Shown here: in pieces, positions 14,183-21,417 of the stretch
Position numbering within the stretch: position 1 is the first letter of the stretch
How the letters are laid out: each line of letters opens with the position of its first letter
NCBI GenBank assembly: GCA_003644265.1
Contig: QNBX01000072.1
Span: 1 to 21,417, forward strand
Direction: 5' to 3'
Source of the DNA: Planctomycetota bacterium
GTDB taxonomy: Bacteria > Planctomycetota > B15-G4
Length of the DNA stretch: 21,417 bases
The notes under the pieces: model-generated
Seen by the model: the letters and a program-made list of their open reading frames with translations, nothing else
What the model was told of the DNA's origin: nothing
The model's database searches: none
Program-made: the position numbers and the translations under genes

Positions 14183-15868
14183 ATGACGCCTTCGCCCGGC
14201 ATCCTGTGTGGCCGCTCCCGCCCGCCCCCCCCGAGATTGGATGCCCGACCGGCCGTGAGACGCTCGCTGCTCGCTCCCGCGCTGGTGCTGGCCTGCGCCC
14301 TGCTGGCCAACTGGCCGGCCCTGCAGGGCTCCTTCGTCTACGACGACCGCGCGTACGTGGTCGAGAACCCGGTGGTGCAGGGAGCCGCGCCGCTCTGGGG
14401 CAGCGCCCTGGGCCACGCCGAGCAGGCCCTCTGGCGACCTCTCACGGTGGCGAGCTGGCGCGCCCAATGGCATCCAGGCGTCAGCGCCGAGCCCTTCCTG
14501 TTGCTCAATCTGATCCTGCACGCGGCCACGGCCTTGCTGGTGCTGCGGCTGGGTCGCCGGCTGGGGCTGTCCCCCTGGGCCGCGGCCGTTGGTGCCGCCC
14601 TGTTCGCTGTGCATCCGGCGCACGCCGAGGCCATCGCCTGGGTCACGGGCCGCTCCGAGCTGCTGGCCACCCTGCTGGTCTGCGCCGCCTGGTGGGCTCA
14701 CCTCAGCGCAAACCGGACCGCGGCCTGGCTGGCCCTGCCGTTGCTGGCCCTGGCCTGCGCCTCCAAAGAGAACGCCTTCGTGGCGCCGGCCCTGATCGGA
14801 CTGGGACAGCTGCTCTCTGGACGCCGCGGGCAGCCGCCCAGCCCAGGCTCACGGCCCCGTCTGGCCGCCCTGTTCGCAGTGTCCGGGGGCATGTTCCTGC
14901 TGCGCGCCTCGGTGCTGCCAGAGGCCCTGCCGGCCGAGGGGCCCTATCACCAGACCCCCTTGGCCGGGCGGGCGGGCGTCGCGCTCAATGTGGTGGGTCA
15001 GGCCGTCAAGCTGCTGCTGGCACCCAGCCCGCTGCGCATCCACTACGACCGGCATGAGCTGCTCGGGGCCCAACCCACGCTGCTGATCGCGACCGCAGCT
15101 CTGGCCATGGTCGCGCTGCTGCTCTGGCGCCGGCAGCGCATGCTCGCCTGCCTGCTGCTGGGCGTCCCCGTGGCCCTGGCGCCCGTGCTGCACCTGCTGC
15201 CCATGGGAGAACCCTTTGCCGAGCGTTTCCTGTACCTGCCGTCGGTGCCCTTCTGCCTGGCCGCGGGCGGGCTGCTGACGCTGCTCGGCCGACGCGAGCC
15301 CCGGGGCCCCGGACTGGCCGTGGTGCTGACGGGCGCCGCGCTGTTGGCCGGCCTGCTCGCCAGCCGGCAGGCCGTGGCGGTCTTCCGGGACGACCTCTCG
15401 CTCTGGGCCCACGCCGCACGGGTGGCGCCCGACCTGGCGGTGGTGCGCTTCAACCACGCCACCTTCCTGGAGCGCGCCGGGCGCTTTCTGAGCGAGGACG
15501 AGCTGCGCCCCGGCGTGGCTGACGAGCTGCGTGCGTCGCTGCGCCTGCACCCCGACCACCGCTACGCGGCCTTCGCCCATCAGACCCTGGGACACCTGGC
15601 CCTGGGTGCCCTGGGAACCGACCTGCCCGATGCCGTGGAAGCCAGCCGCCACTATCACCTGGCGTTGGAGAAGGACCCCTCGCTGGTGGACGCGCGGCTC
15701 GACCTGGCCGGCATCGCGCTCTCGCGCCCGGACGTGGTCCCACTGCTCGAAGCCCAGGCGCTGGCCGCCACGTTGCTGGCAGAGCCGAAGCTCGAGCCGG
15801 AGCGCCGCATGGCCGCCAGCCAGCTGCTGCTGGAACTGTCCGCCGCGCCGGCTGCTCCGCCGCGGTAG
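14183..15868 (+). CDS. TMTC-like GT-C membrane glycosyltransferase with TPR-like C-terminus
   Basis: About 561 residues. The first helix (about 27-45) is followed by QGSFVYDDRAYVVENP with the Asp54-Asp55 pair typical of GT-C enzymes on the extracytoplasmic side. The family blocks VHPAHAEAIAWVTGRSELL (143-161), ASKENAFVAPAL (193-204) and ERFLYLPSVPFCL follow, as in TMTC-type protein O-mannosyltransferases and their bacterial relatives, which use polyprenyl-phosphate sugars. Several more helices carry the core to about residue 430; the soluble remainder (about 440-555) looks like two or three TPR-like helical pairs (EASRHYHLALEKDPSLVDARLDL is the clearest region, near 490-515). Substrate is not readable; protein or glycan mannosylation is inference. 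ATG 14183 with GAGG upstream is preferred over ATG 14099, which shares CATG with the divergent DUF5658 start. Confidence 0.82.
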   Translation: MTPSPGILCGRSRPPPPRLDARPAVRRSLLAPALVLACALLANWPALQGSFVYDDRAYVVENPVVQGAAPLWGSALGHAEQALWRPLTVASWRAQWHPGVSAEPFLLLNLILHAATALLVLRLGRRLGLSPWAAAVGAALFAVHPAHAEAIAWVTGRSELLATLLVCAAWWAHLSANRTAAWLALPLLALACASKENAFVAPALIGLGQLLSGRRGQPPSPGSRPRLAALFAVSGGMFLLRASVLPEALPAEGPYHQTPLAGRAGVALNVVGQAVKLLLAPSPLRIHYDRHELLGAQPTLLIATAALAMVALLLWRRQRMLACLLLGVPVALAPVLHLLPMGEPFAERFLYLPSVPFCLAAGGLLTLLGRREPRGPGLAVVLTGAALLAGLLASRQAVAVFRDDLSLWAHAARVAPDLAVVRFNHATFLERAGRFLSEDELRPGVADELRASLRLHPDHRYAAFAHQTLGHLALGALGTDLPDAVEASRHYHLALEKDPSLVDARLDLAGIALSRPDVVPLLEAQALAATLLAEPKLEPERRMAASQLLLELSAAPAAPPR

Positions 15869-15890
15869 CCCGCGGTAGCCCGCGGTAGCC
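15861..15890 (+). repeat. Three tandem copies of a 10-bp unit containing the stop codon
   Basis: CGCGGTAGCC occurs three times in direct succession from 15861, followed by a partial fourth copy (CGCAGGGGCC). The TAG of the GT-C gene is in the first copy (15866-15868). Because the unit contains the stop, loss or gain of copies would not change the protein end. The 81-base gap to the convergent lipoprotein gene shows no obvious terminator hairpin. Confidence 0.85.
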
Positions 15891-15949
15891 CGCAGGGGCC
15901 GCAGGGGTCGAGGGGGGCGCGAGGGAACCCAGGGGCCGCTCACGCCTCC

Positions 15950-16588
15950 CTAAGCGCCCTCACCATCCGCTGGGTCGATGGGCTCCACGGTGGGCGCCGC
16001 GGCACCCGAATCAGCGGGCATGTCGTCGCCGGCCGGGTCGAAGCCCGCCACCCCGGCCAGGAAGTCGAACAGCTGGTAGGGCCGCACCTCGGCCTCCACG
16101 CCCACCAGAAGCACGTAAGCGCCCAGGCCAAAGGACTCGCGCCACATGTCGAGCTCGCCGTGGGGCGACACGTAGCCCGCCAGGACCTCGCGCTCGATGG
16201 CCAGCGGGGAGTCGGCCGTGCGCTCACGATCGCGGGACGACCAGGCCGGGAACATGACCTCCGTGGAGCCCTCGAACCACGCACCCCCGTAGCGCCCGAT
16301 GGTGCCAAACATGAAGCACGGAAAGGCCCGCGGCGAGCCGCCCTTGGGTGCCGGCAGATCCCGCTCCCCGGGGCCCTTCTTGATGAAGCCCAGCTGGAGA
16401 TACTCGGTGGCCCGCGCGTACGCGCCCAGCCCGGGACCCAGGCCCGCTCGGATGCCGAAGACGTCCATGAAGTCGGCACCTCGGGCGGACAACCAGCCCG
16501 GCGTGTCCTGCCGCCCCCCCGTCACGCGGCAGCCCGGCGCGGCGCTGGCGATCAGCAGCAGCATCAGGGCGAGGCGAGTGGCTTTCAT
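15950..16588 (-). CDS. Lipoprotein of unknown function
   Basis: A 212-residue secreted protein. ATG at 16588 opens a lipoprotein signal: KATR, a Leu/Ala stretch, then lipobox APGC with Cys20. The mature part has Gly-rich, alternating hydrophobic stretches (DVFGIRAGLGPGLGAYARAT, YLQLGFIKKG, ELDMWRESFGLGAYVLLVGVEAE) compatible with antiparallel beta strands, and ends in a Pro/Asp/Ala-rich tail. The RGADFMDVFGIRAGLGPGLGA block resembles conserved segments of outer-membrane-associated lipoproteins in deltaproteobacteria and planctomycetes that have no assigned function; this similarity is from memory and not verified. It is the only minus-strand gene in the right-hand glycan block, convergent with the GT-C gene and divergent from the GT2 gene. 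The frame extends upstream to 16693 but the signal peptide fixes the start. Confidence 0.78.
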   Translation of the reverse strand: MKATRLALMLLLIASAAPGCRVTGGRQDTPGWLSARGADFMDVFGIRAGLGPGLGAYARATEYLQLGFIKKGPGERDLPAPKGGSPRAFPCFMFGTIGRYGGAWFEGSTEVMFPAWSSRDRERTADSPLAIEREVLAGYVSPHGELDMWRESFGLGAYVLLVGVEAEVRPYQLFDFLAGVAGFDPAGDDMPADSGAAAPTVEPIDPADGEGA

Positions 16589-16764
16589 GGCTGTCGGTCC
16601 ATCTGGGCCAGCCATGGTGACACCGACGCGGCTCAAAGCGAAGCCCAGGCACGTCCACGACCGTGACCGCGACCGGCCCACGCCGGGCCCCACGTATCAG
16701 CCCACCGCAGCCCACGTCCAGGCCCAGCACCGACGCGGGCATCCAGCGGGGTAGACTCGCCCAC

Positions 16765-17763
16765 GTGCCTGGCCTGGTAGCGATCATCGTGAACTACGGG
16801 GGCGGGGAGGCCCTGGGTCGCTGCGTGTCGTCCCTGCTGGCTCAGCAGCCGCCGCCCACGCGCACGCTGGTGATCGACAACGCGTCGCCCGACGCGGACC
16901 TGAGCGGCCTGCCCGTGGGCGTGGAGCTGGTGCGCCAGGCCCACAACGGCGGCTTCGCGGCGGGCGTCGTGGCGGGCCTGTCCCGCAGCAGCGAGCCCTT
17001 CGTGCTCACGCTCAACCCCGACACCGAGCTGCTGCCGGGGTGCTTGGCCGCCGCCGCCGCCGCGCTGCAGGGCGACCAGCAGCTGGGCAGCGTGGCCCTG
17101 CGCGTGCTGCAGGCGGCCGATCCCACGCGCATCGACGCCAGCGGCATCGGCCTCACCAGCGCCTGCGGCCAGATCAACTGGGACCACGGCCTGCGCGAGG
17201 AGCAGGTCGGCGACACGCCCGTGGCCGTGCTGGGCCCGCTCGGCGGCGCGGCCCTCTGGCGCCGCCTCGCCCTGGAGCACGCCGGCGGCTTTGACACACG
17301 CTTCTTCCTCTACTGGGAGGACGTCGACATGGCCCTGCGGCTGGACCGCGCGGGCTACACCTGCCGCACGGTGCCGAGCGCGCGGGTGCTGCACGTGGGC
17401 GGCGGCAGCACGGGCCACTGGTCGGCCCTGAACGTACGCCAGATGCTGGCCAACCACTGGAGCTGCCTGCTGGGCGCCCTGCCGGGGCGCGTGCTGCTGC
17501 GGGTGGCGCCGGCGCTGCTGCTGGCCCCGCCGCGAGCCGCCCTGCTGTACGCCCTGCGCGGGCAGCCCTGGGCGGCCCTGAGCGGCCTGGTGCGAGGCGC
17601 GGCGCGAGTCCCCGGCGCGCTGCTGCGTCGGCAGCTGCTCGCGCCCAGCGGCGACGGGCCCAAGGCCGCGGCGAGCATGACCGCGCTCATGGCCGCGGCC
17701 GACGCAAACCGCGCCCGGCTCAAGGCCCAGGCCCCCGCGCTCAAGCCGAGGCCCGCCGAATGA
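16765..17763 (+). CDS. Glycosyltransferase family 2 (WbbL-like rhamnosyltransferase group)
   Basis: A 332-residue GT-A enzyme. GTG at 16765 begins directly at the first strand (GLVAIIVNYGG). The nucleotide-binding part includes LVIDNASPD (35-43), the NGGFAAG block near 61-67, and the metal-binding equivalent LTLNPDTEL (81-89). GPLGGAALWRR and FFLYWEDVDMALRLDRAGY (about 180-198) carry the acidic base region, and VLHVGGGSTG closes the domain, as in WbbL/RfbN-type rhamnosyl- and related transferases of cell-surface polysaccharides. The last ~100 residues are Ala/Leu/Arg-rich with a possible amphipathic membrane contact. It starts a run of overlapping genes: its TGA overlaps the next ATG (ATGA). 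An open frame upstream to 16663 is Pro/Arg-rich and unlikely to be translated. Donor sugar not known. Confidence 0.9.
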   Translation: MPGLVAIIVNYGGGEALGRCVSSLLAQQPPPTRTLVIDNASPDADLSGLPVGVELVRQAHNGGFAAGVVAGLSRSSEPFVLTLNPDTELLPGCLAAAAAALQGDQQLGSVALRVLQAADPTRIDASGIGLTSACGQINWDHGLREEQVGDTPVAVLGPLGGAALWRRLALEHAGGFDTRFFLYWEDVDMALRLDRAGYTCRTVPSARVLHVGGGSTGHWSALNVRQMLANHWSCLLGALPGRVLLRVAPALLLAPPRAALLYALRGQPWAALSGLVRGAARVPGALLRRQLLAPSGDGPKAAASMTALMAAADANRARLKAQAPALKPRPAE

Positions 17764-18977
17764 AGCTGCTGGCCGTGGCCACCTTCTGCTTTCCTGACCA
17801 CTTCGGCGGCGCCGAGCGCGTGCTGGCCGACGTCTGCGCGGGCCTGGCCGGCCGCGGGCACGAGGTCACGCTGCTGACCGGACAGGTGGGCGACAGCGCC
17901 GCGCGAGAAGTGCGCGACGGCGTGCAGGTCGTGCGCTACCCCGTCCGCCAGGGCCACCCGCTGCGCTTCTACCGCTCGGTCTGGCGCGGCGTGCGCGCGG
18001 CACTGGCCGCGGGCGTGGGAGCCGATGCCGACGTGCTCAGCACGCACCAGCTGCTGAGCGCCGTGGCCGCCCTGGCGCCCGGGGGCTCGCCCTGCCGCGC
18101 GCGCGTGGCCAGCTTCTATGCGCCCTATCACCTCGAGTACCTGGCCCGCTACCGCGCGGGTCGGGCGCACGGCCCGGTGCCCCTGCTGCCGCGCGCCATC
18201 TCGACCGTCTTGCGCCGTGGCGACCGCTACGTGCTGAAGGCCAGCCAGCAGGTCCTGGTGCTCAGTCGCTACTCCCTGGAGCAGGTAGCCGGCCTGCACG
18301 GCCCGTCGTTGGAGCACAGCACCATCGCGCCGGCGGGAGTGGACCTGAGCCGCTTCCGTCCGCCCGCCGACGAGGCCGAGCGGCGCGCCTGCCGCGCCGC
18401 CTGCGGCCTGTCCGACGAGCCCCAACCGCTGCTGCTGAGCGTGCGTCGGCTGGTGCCGCGCATGGGCCTGGCGGACCTGCTGGAGGCCGCAGCCCAACTC
18501 GTCGCCGACGGCCTGCCGCTGCGGGTCGCCATCGCCGGCGACGGCCCCGAGCGCCAAGCGCTGCGACGCCTCGCCGATGAGCGCGGCCTGGCCGGACTCG
18601 TGACGCTGCTGGGGCGCGTGCCCGACGAGCTTCTGCCCGAGCTGTACCGCGCCGCCGACGTGTTCGTGCTGCCCACGCGCTCGCTGGAAGGCTACGGCAT
18701 GGTGACCGCCGAGGCCCTGGCCAGCGGCCTGCCCGTGGTGGCCACCGTCGCCGGCGCGAGCGCCGAGGTCCTCGGCGAGCTGCCCGAGGCGCGCCTGGTG
18801 CCGCCGGGCCAGCCCGAGGCCCTGGCCGCCGCCCTGCGCCCGCTGGTCACGGACTCCGCGGCGCGCCGTCAAGCAGGACACCACGCCCGCGCCCACGCCG
18901 AGCGACGCCTGGGCTGGGAGCGGCATCTGGACGCCTTCGAGCAGGCGGCGGCTCGCGCCATGGAGGCCGCGAGGTGA
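17760..18977 (+). CDS. Glycosyltransferase family 4
   Basis: A 405-residue GT-B enzyme. The N-terminal domain opens with LLAVATFCFPDHFGGAERV, where the GGAE motif and following helix bind the acceptor side; a linker near 190-200 (IAPAGVDLSRF) precedes the C-terminal donor domain: LLLSVRRLVPRMGLADLLEA, IAGDGPER, VTLLGRVPDE, and the EX7E pair Glu310/Glu318 in SLEGYGMVTAEALASGLPVVAT. All catalytic motifs of retaining GT4 enzymes are present and length is normal. It acts in the cytoplasm on a lipid-linked glycan, presumably after the GT2 enzyme upstream. ATG 17760 overlaps the previous stop by four bases, and its TGA overlaps the GTG of the next gene. There is no sign of damage, in contrast to the following gene. 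Confidence 0.95.
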   Translation: MKLLAVATFCFPDHFGGAERVLADVCAGLAGRGHEVTLLTGQVGDSAAREVRDGVQVVRYPVRQGHPLRFYRSVWRGVRAALAAGVGADADVLSTHQLLSAVAALAPGGSPCRARVASFYAPYHLEYLARYRAGRAHGPVPLLPRAISTVLRRGDRYVLKASQQVLVLSRYSLEQVAGLHGPSLEHSTIAPAGVDLSRFRPPADEAERRACRAACGLSDEPQPLLLSVRRLVPRMGLADLLEAAAQLVADGLPLRVAIAGDGPERQALRRLADERGLAGLVTLLGRVPDELLPELYRAADVFVLPTRSLEGYGMVTAEALASGLPVVATVAGASAEVLGELPEARLVPPGQPEALAAALRPLVTDSAARRQAGHHARAHAERRLGWERHLDAFEQAAARAMEAAR

Positions 18978-19519
18978 AGGTCATCGCACTCACGCGCACC
19001 AGCTCCATTGGGCCCAGCACGCGCTATCGCATCGAGCAGTACCTGCCGGCCCTGGCCCAGCAGGGCATCGAGGTGCGCACGCGCCCGCTGTTCGGTGCCA
19101 CGTGGTTCGCCATCCTGGAACGACCGCCCGGGCCCCTGCGCACCCTGCTCAAGGGCGGCTACAGCCTGGCGCGGCTGGTGGCGCGCACGGCCCAGGTGCT
19201 CTGCGCGCGGGCCTCCGACGCCGACCTGATCCTGGTGGAGCAGCAGCTCTTCCCCTACCTGCCAGCCTGGGTCGAGCTGGCGCTGTGGCCCCGGCGCATC
19301 CCCACCATCGTGGAGTTCGACGACGCCATCTACCTGACCCGCGGGCACGGCAAGAAGCTGCCGCACCTGTGGCGTCGCGCCCGGCTGGTCATCGTGGGCA
19401 ACCGTTTCCTGGAGCAAGCCGCCCGGCCCCATGCAGGGCAGATCGCCGTGATCCCCACCACGGTGGACCTGGCGCGCTACGAGGCGGCTCGGGCCACCCA
19501 GCTCCGGCGCCGCGCCTAG
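18974..19519 (+). CDS. N-terminal half of the interrupted glycosyltransferase
   Basis: A 181-residue product from GTG 18974 to TAG 19519. It contains the GT-B acceptor domain: RTSSIGPSTRYRIEQYLPAL near the start, the LILVEQQLFPYLP strand, IVEFDDAIYL (about 113-122), then VIVGNRFLEQAAR and IPTTVDLARY, the linker to the donor domain. It lacks the whole nucleotide-sugar-binding half, so it should be inactive on its own. Confidence 0.75.
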   Translation: MKVIALTRTSSIGPSTRYRIEQYLPALAQQGIEVRTRPLFGATWFAILERPPGPLRTLLKGGYSLARLVARTAQVLCARASDADLILVEQQLFPYLPAWVELALWPRRIPTIVEFDDAIYLTRGHGKKLPHLWRRARLVIVGNRFLEQAARPHAGQIAVIPTTVDLARYEAARATQLRRRA

Positions 19520-19546
19520 GCCCTGAGCGCCCCCGGGCCGCTGCGC

Positions 19547-20107
19547 GTGGCCTGGGTGGGGCTGCGCTACAACTTCCCCTTCCTGGAGCCCTTGGCCGGA
19601 CCGCTGGCGAGGCTGCCCGGGGGCGCGGAGCTGAGGGTCATCAGCAGCGGCCTGCCCCAGGGACCCGCCTTTCAGGGGCTGAATCTGGTGGCCCGCCCCT
19701 GGTCGGAGCTGTCCGAAGCCGACGAGATCGGCGCCTGCGACGTCGGCATCATGCCCCTGCCGGACAGCCCCTGGGCCGAAGGCAAATGCGCCCTCAAGCT
19801 GCTGCAGTACATGGCCGCGGGGGTGCCCGTGGTGGCCAGCCCGGTAGGCGTCAACGCCGACATCGTGAGCCATGGCGAGAACGGCCTGCTGGCCTCCAGC
19901 CCGGCGGAATGGGCCGCCGCCCTGGCCGACCTGGCCGCCGACCCCGCCCTGCGCGCACGCCTCGGAGACGCCGGCCGGGCCACGGTCGAGGCCGGATTCT
20001 CGCTCCCTGAGGGAGCGCAGGCTTTGGTTAAGGCTTATGGTTTCGCCGCAGGTCGTGCCGACGGGGGGAACACGACCGCTTCTGACGCCTCGCCACCTGC
20101 TCCATGA
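19547..20107 (+). CDS. C-terminal half of the interrupted glycosyltransferase
   Basis: The donor-binding half, 186 residues if begun at GTG 19547. It contains LRVAWVG-type opening strand, ELSEADEIGACDVGIMPLPD, then the donor-site helix region KCALKLLQYMAAGVPVVASP and VGVNADIVSHGENGLLA. The only nearby start (GTG 19547) would remove the first residues of the opening beta strand and has no Shine-Dalgarno, so independent translation is doubtful. The last ~20 residues are Gly/Ala/Thr-rich and outside the domain. Confidence 0.65.
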   Translation: MAWVGLRYNFPFLEPLAGPLARLPGGAELRVISSGLPQGPAFQGLNLVARPWSELSEADEIGACDVGIMPLPDSPWAEGKCALKLLQYMAAGVPVVASPVGVNADIVSHGENGLLASSPAEWAAALADLAADPALRARLGDAGRATVEAGFSLPEGAQALVKAYGFAAGRADGGNTTASDASPPAP

Positions 20108-21189
20108 CCCCCGACCAGCTGGTTACCGACATCGTCTGGTATGCCCTCGCCTTTGGCACGGCGCTGGGGCTGGCGCTGTTCGTCACGCCGTTGACGATCC
20201 GGGTGGCCACCACCTTCAAGATCCATGACGCGCCGGACGGGCGGCTCAAGAAGCACACCCAGGCCACGCCGTACCTGGGCGGGCTGGCCGTGGCGACGTC
20301 GTTCATCATCGCGTACGGCGTGCTCTCCACGCCCCAGACCACCGACTACCAGGCCATGGCCATGCTGGTCGGTGGTTTCATGGTGCTGCTGCTGGGGCTC
20401 TACGACGACCTCACCAACCTGTCGCCGGCGGTCAAGTTCCTGGGCCAGCTGCTGGCCGCGTTCGTGATCTACAAGGGAGGCGTGCAAGTACACATCGGCA
20501 GCCTGCCCGAGTGGGGCAACATGGCCCTCACCCTGCTGTGGGTGACGGGCATCGCCAACGCCTTCAACATCATCGATATCATGGACGGTCTGGCCGCGGG
20601 CACGGCCACCATCGCCGCGCTGTTCTTGTTCGGAATCTCCGTGGTGACCGAAGAGCAACAGGTGGTGCCGTTCATGGCCATCGCCCTGGCCGGCTCGTTG
20701 GTGGGCTACCTGCGCTTCAACTTCAACCCGGCGCGCATCTTCCTCGGAGACACGGGCAGCTTGTTCGTGGGCTTCACCGTAGGCTGCCTGTCCATGATCG
20801 TGAGCTACACCGGACAACGCAGCGGCGAGAACCACCTGGCCCTGGCGGCACCGCTGGTGCTGCTGTCGGTGCCCATCTTCGACACGGCCTTCGTGGCCTG
20901 GCACCGCGCGCGCAAGGGCATCCCGTTCTTCCGCGGCTCACCGGATCACTTCGCGTTGAGACTGCGACAGCGCGGACTCTCCGTGCGACAGGTCGTGCTG
21001 CGCACCTACGGCGTGGCCGGCTTTTTGGGGCTGCTGACCCTGGGGGTCGTGTTCGGTTCCACAGCGGTGGCCCTGGGTGCCGTGATCAGCGCCGGCCTGC
21101 TCTGGCTGCTGGCCTTCGTCGGGCTGTCGCGCTTGCCCGCCCCGACGCCGCGCCCAGCCTCCGCTGTGGTCGAGAGAGCGGACGCATGA
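20104..21189 (+). CDS. Undecaprenyl-phosphate sugar-1-phosphate transferase, WecA/MraY family
   Basis: A 361-residue polytopic membrane enzyme that moves a sugar-1-phosphate (commonly GlcNAc-1-P) from UDP to undecaprenyl phosphate, starting glycan assembly. Motifs in order: KKHTQATPYLGGLAV (49-63), the catalytic loop GLYDD with Asp101/Asp102, NAFNIIDIMDGLA (152-163), FNFNPARIFLGDTGSLFVG with Asp216 (205-223), and SPDHFALRLRQRG (279-291) in the last cytoplasmic loop. The KKHTQATPYLGG and the His-containing last loop fit WecA/WbcO-like enzymes rather than MraY; sugar specificity is not certain. About ten helices. ATG 20104 overlaps the previous stop by four bases, and the stop overlaps the next start, placing initiation inside the glycosyltransferase operon. 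Confidence 0.94.
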   Translation: MTPDQLVTDIVWYALAFGTALGLALFVTPLTIRVATTFKIHDAPDGRLKKHTQATPYLGGLAVATSFIIAYGVLSTPQTTDYQAMAMLVGGFMVLLLGLYDDLTNLSPAVKFLGQLLAAFVIYKGGVQVHIGSLPEWGNMALTLLWVTGIANAFNIIDIMDGLAAGTATIAALFLFGISVVTEEQQVVPFMAIALAGSLVGYLRFNFNPARIFLGDTGSLFVGFTVGCLSMIVSYTGQRSGENHLALAAPLVLLSVPIFDTAFVAWHRARKGIPFFRGSPDHFALRLRQRGLSVRQVVLRTYGVAGFLGLLTLGVVFGSTAVALGAVISAGLLWLLAFVGLSRLPAPTPRPASAVVERADA

Positions 21190-21417
21190 ACGAAGCGCTG
21201 CCCACACAGGCGCTGGGAGAGCCGGGCTGGCTGTTTACAGAGGCCCACATCTCGCCCTGCAGTGGCGACCAAGCGGCCGCCTTCCTGGCCGGCCTGGAGC
21301 CGGAGGACCAGCAGATCCTGCTGCTCTCGTACGGGCTCGGCCTGCGCGTGGGCGCGGTGAGCCAGGCCGTGGACATCGACCCGGCGCTGGTGGTCTGGCG
21401 CCTGCATCGAGCCTTCG
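21186..21417 (+). CDS. Partial protein with a sigma-region-4-like HTH
   Basis: Only the first 77 codons are present; the gene runs off the right edge. ATG 21186 overlaps the stop of the WecA-like gene (ATGA), so it belongs to the same operon. After about 35 residues without recognised pattern (MNEALPTQALGEPGWLF...), residues 40-77 read LAGLEPEDQQILLLSYGLG, then a turn and PALVVWRLHRAF. This follows the region-4 pattern of sigma-70 factors, in which a LP.EDR..LLLRY helix precedes the HTH and R.HRA closes the recognition helix. Region 2 is absent at the N-terminus, so it is not an ordinary ECF sigma; an anti-sigma or regulatory protein with a degenerate region 4 is possible. Identity is open. 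Confidence 0.6.
   Translation, partial: MNEALPTQALGEPGWLFTEAHISPCSGDQAAAFLAGLEPEDQQILLLSYGLGLRVGAVSQAVDIDPALVVWRLHRAF

Larger units (their letters stand above)
18974..20107 (+). pseudogene. GT4-like glycosyltransferase interrupted by one in-frame TAG
   Basis: A single reading frame of 378 codons (including both stops) runs from GTG 18974 to TGA 20105-20107 and is broken only by TAG at 19517-19519. Both sides of the stop belong to one GT-B protein: the N-terminal acceptor domain and linker before it, the donor domain after it, without frameshift or missing block. The junction reads RRRA-stop-ALSAPGPLRVAWVG, where a continuous interdomain linker is expected. The ends keep the operon architecture: GTGA overlap with the upstream GT4 and ATGA overlap with the WecA-like gene. 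Possible explanations are a recent nonsense mutation, an assembly or base-calling error, stop readthrough, or two separately translated domains. The lack of a good start for the second half argues against the last. Confidence 0.85.

Noticed and set aside
17355..19873. Long minus-strand open frames opposite the glycosyltransferase operon
   Set aside because: Antisense shadows of GT genes with intact motifs.
19520..20107. C-terminal glycosyltransferase half as an independent functional gene
   Set aside because: It has no ribosome binding site, and its only nearby start cuts into the first strand of the domain; better explained as part of an interrupted gene.

Overview
The window reads as chromosomal DNA from a very GC-rich Gram-negative bacterium. 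Lipoprotein signal peptides, a WecA-like initiating transferase, a DUF5658-type membrane protein and a TMTC-like GT-C protein would fit Myxococcota or a related deltaproteobacterial or planctomycete-like lineage; nothing in the sequence fixes the phylum. GTG starts are common and many gene pairs overlap by GTGA or ATGA, so translational coupling is the rule. No tRNA, rRNA, CRISPR array, transposase or phage gene was seen.

Left part (1-9560): a surface-glycan region. On the minus strand are the 5' end of a lipoprotein gene, a UDP-N-acetyl-sugar 6-dehydrogenase and a MATE-family transporter whose stop codon overlaps the dehydrogenase start. Divergently on the plus strand are a UDP-galactopyranose-mutase-like flavoprotein, a rhamnosyltransferase-like GT2 enzyme, a sulfatase-fold lipoprotein with Thr at the formylglycine position, and a membrane-anchored SGNH-like protein whose catalytic residues look lost.

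Middle (9561-14100): regulation and housekeeping. A solitary moaA (minus) is followed by a plus-strand pair of a five-helix membrane protein and a small Cro/CI-type regulator, preceded by a dyad-symmetric operator candidate and followed by a 70-bp near-perfect palindrome. That palindrome separates the pair from a convergent two-gene operon: a MerR-type regulator with a four-cysteine C-terminal motif, overlapping a sigma-70 factor that carries a region-1.1-like N-terminus. A MerR-box-like dyad lies upstream of the MerR gene. A DUF5658-like small membrane protein follows.

Right part (14183-21417): a second glycan block. It holds a TMTC-like GT-C protein with a TPR-like tail, an orphan lipoprotein on the opposite strand, then an overlapping plus-strand operon: GT2, GT4, a second GT4-like gene cut by an in-frame TAG, a WecA/MraY-family phosphoglycosyltransferase, and the start of a gene resembling sigma region 4. 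Together the two glycan blocks supply nucleotide-sugar synthesis, initiation, chain extension, a possible flippase and possible decoration enzymes. No polymerase (Wzy) or co-polymerase (Wzz/Wzc) is visible, so the pathway is incomplete here. The best leads are the interrupted glycosyltransferase, the long palindrome, the MerR/sigma switch and the paired sulfatase-fold / degenerate SGNH proteins.
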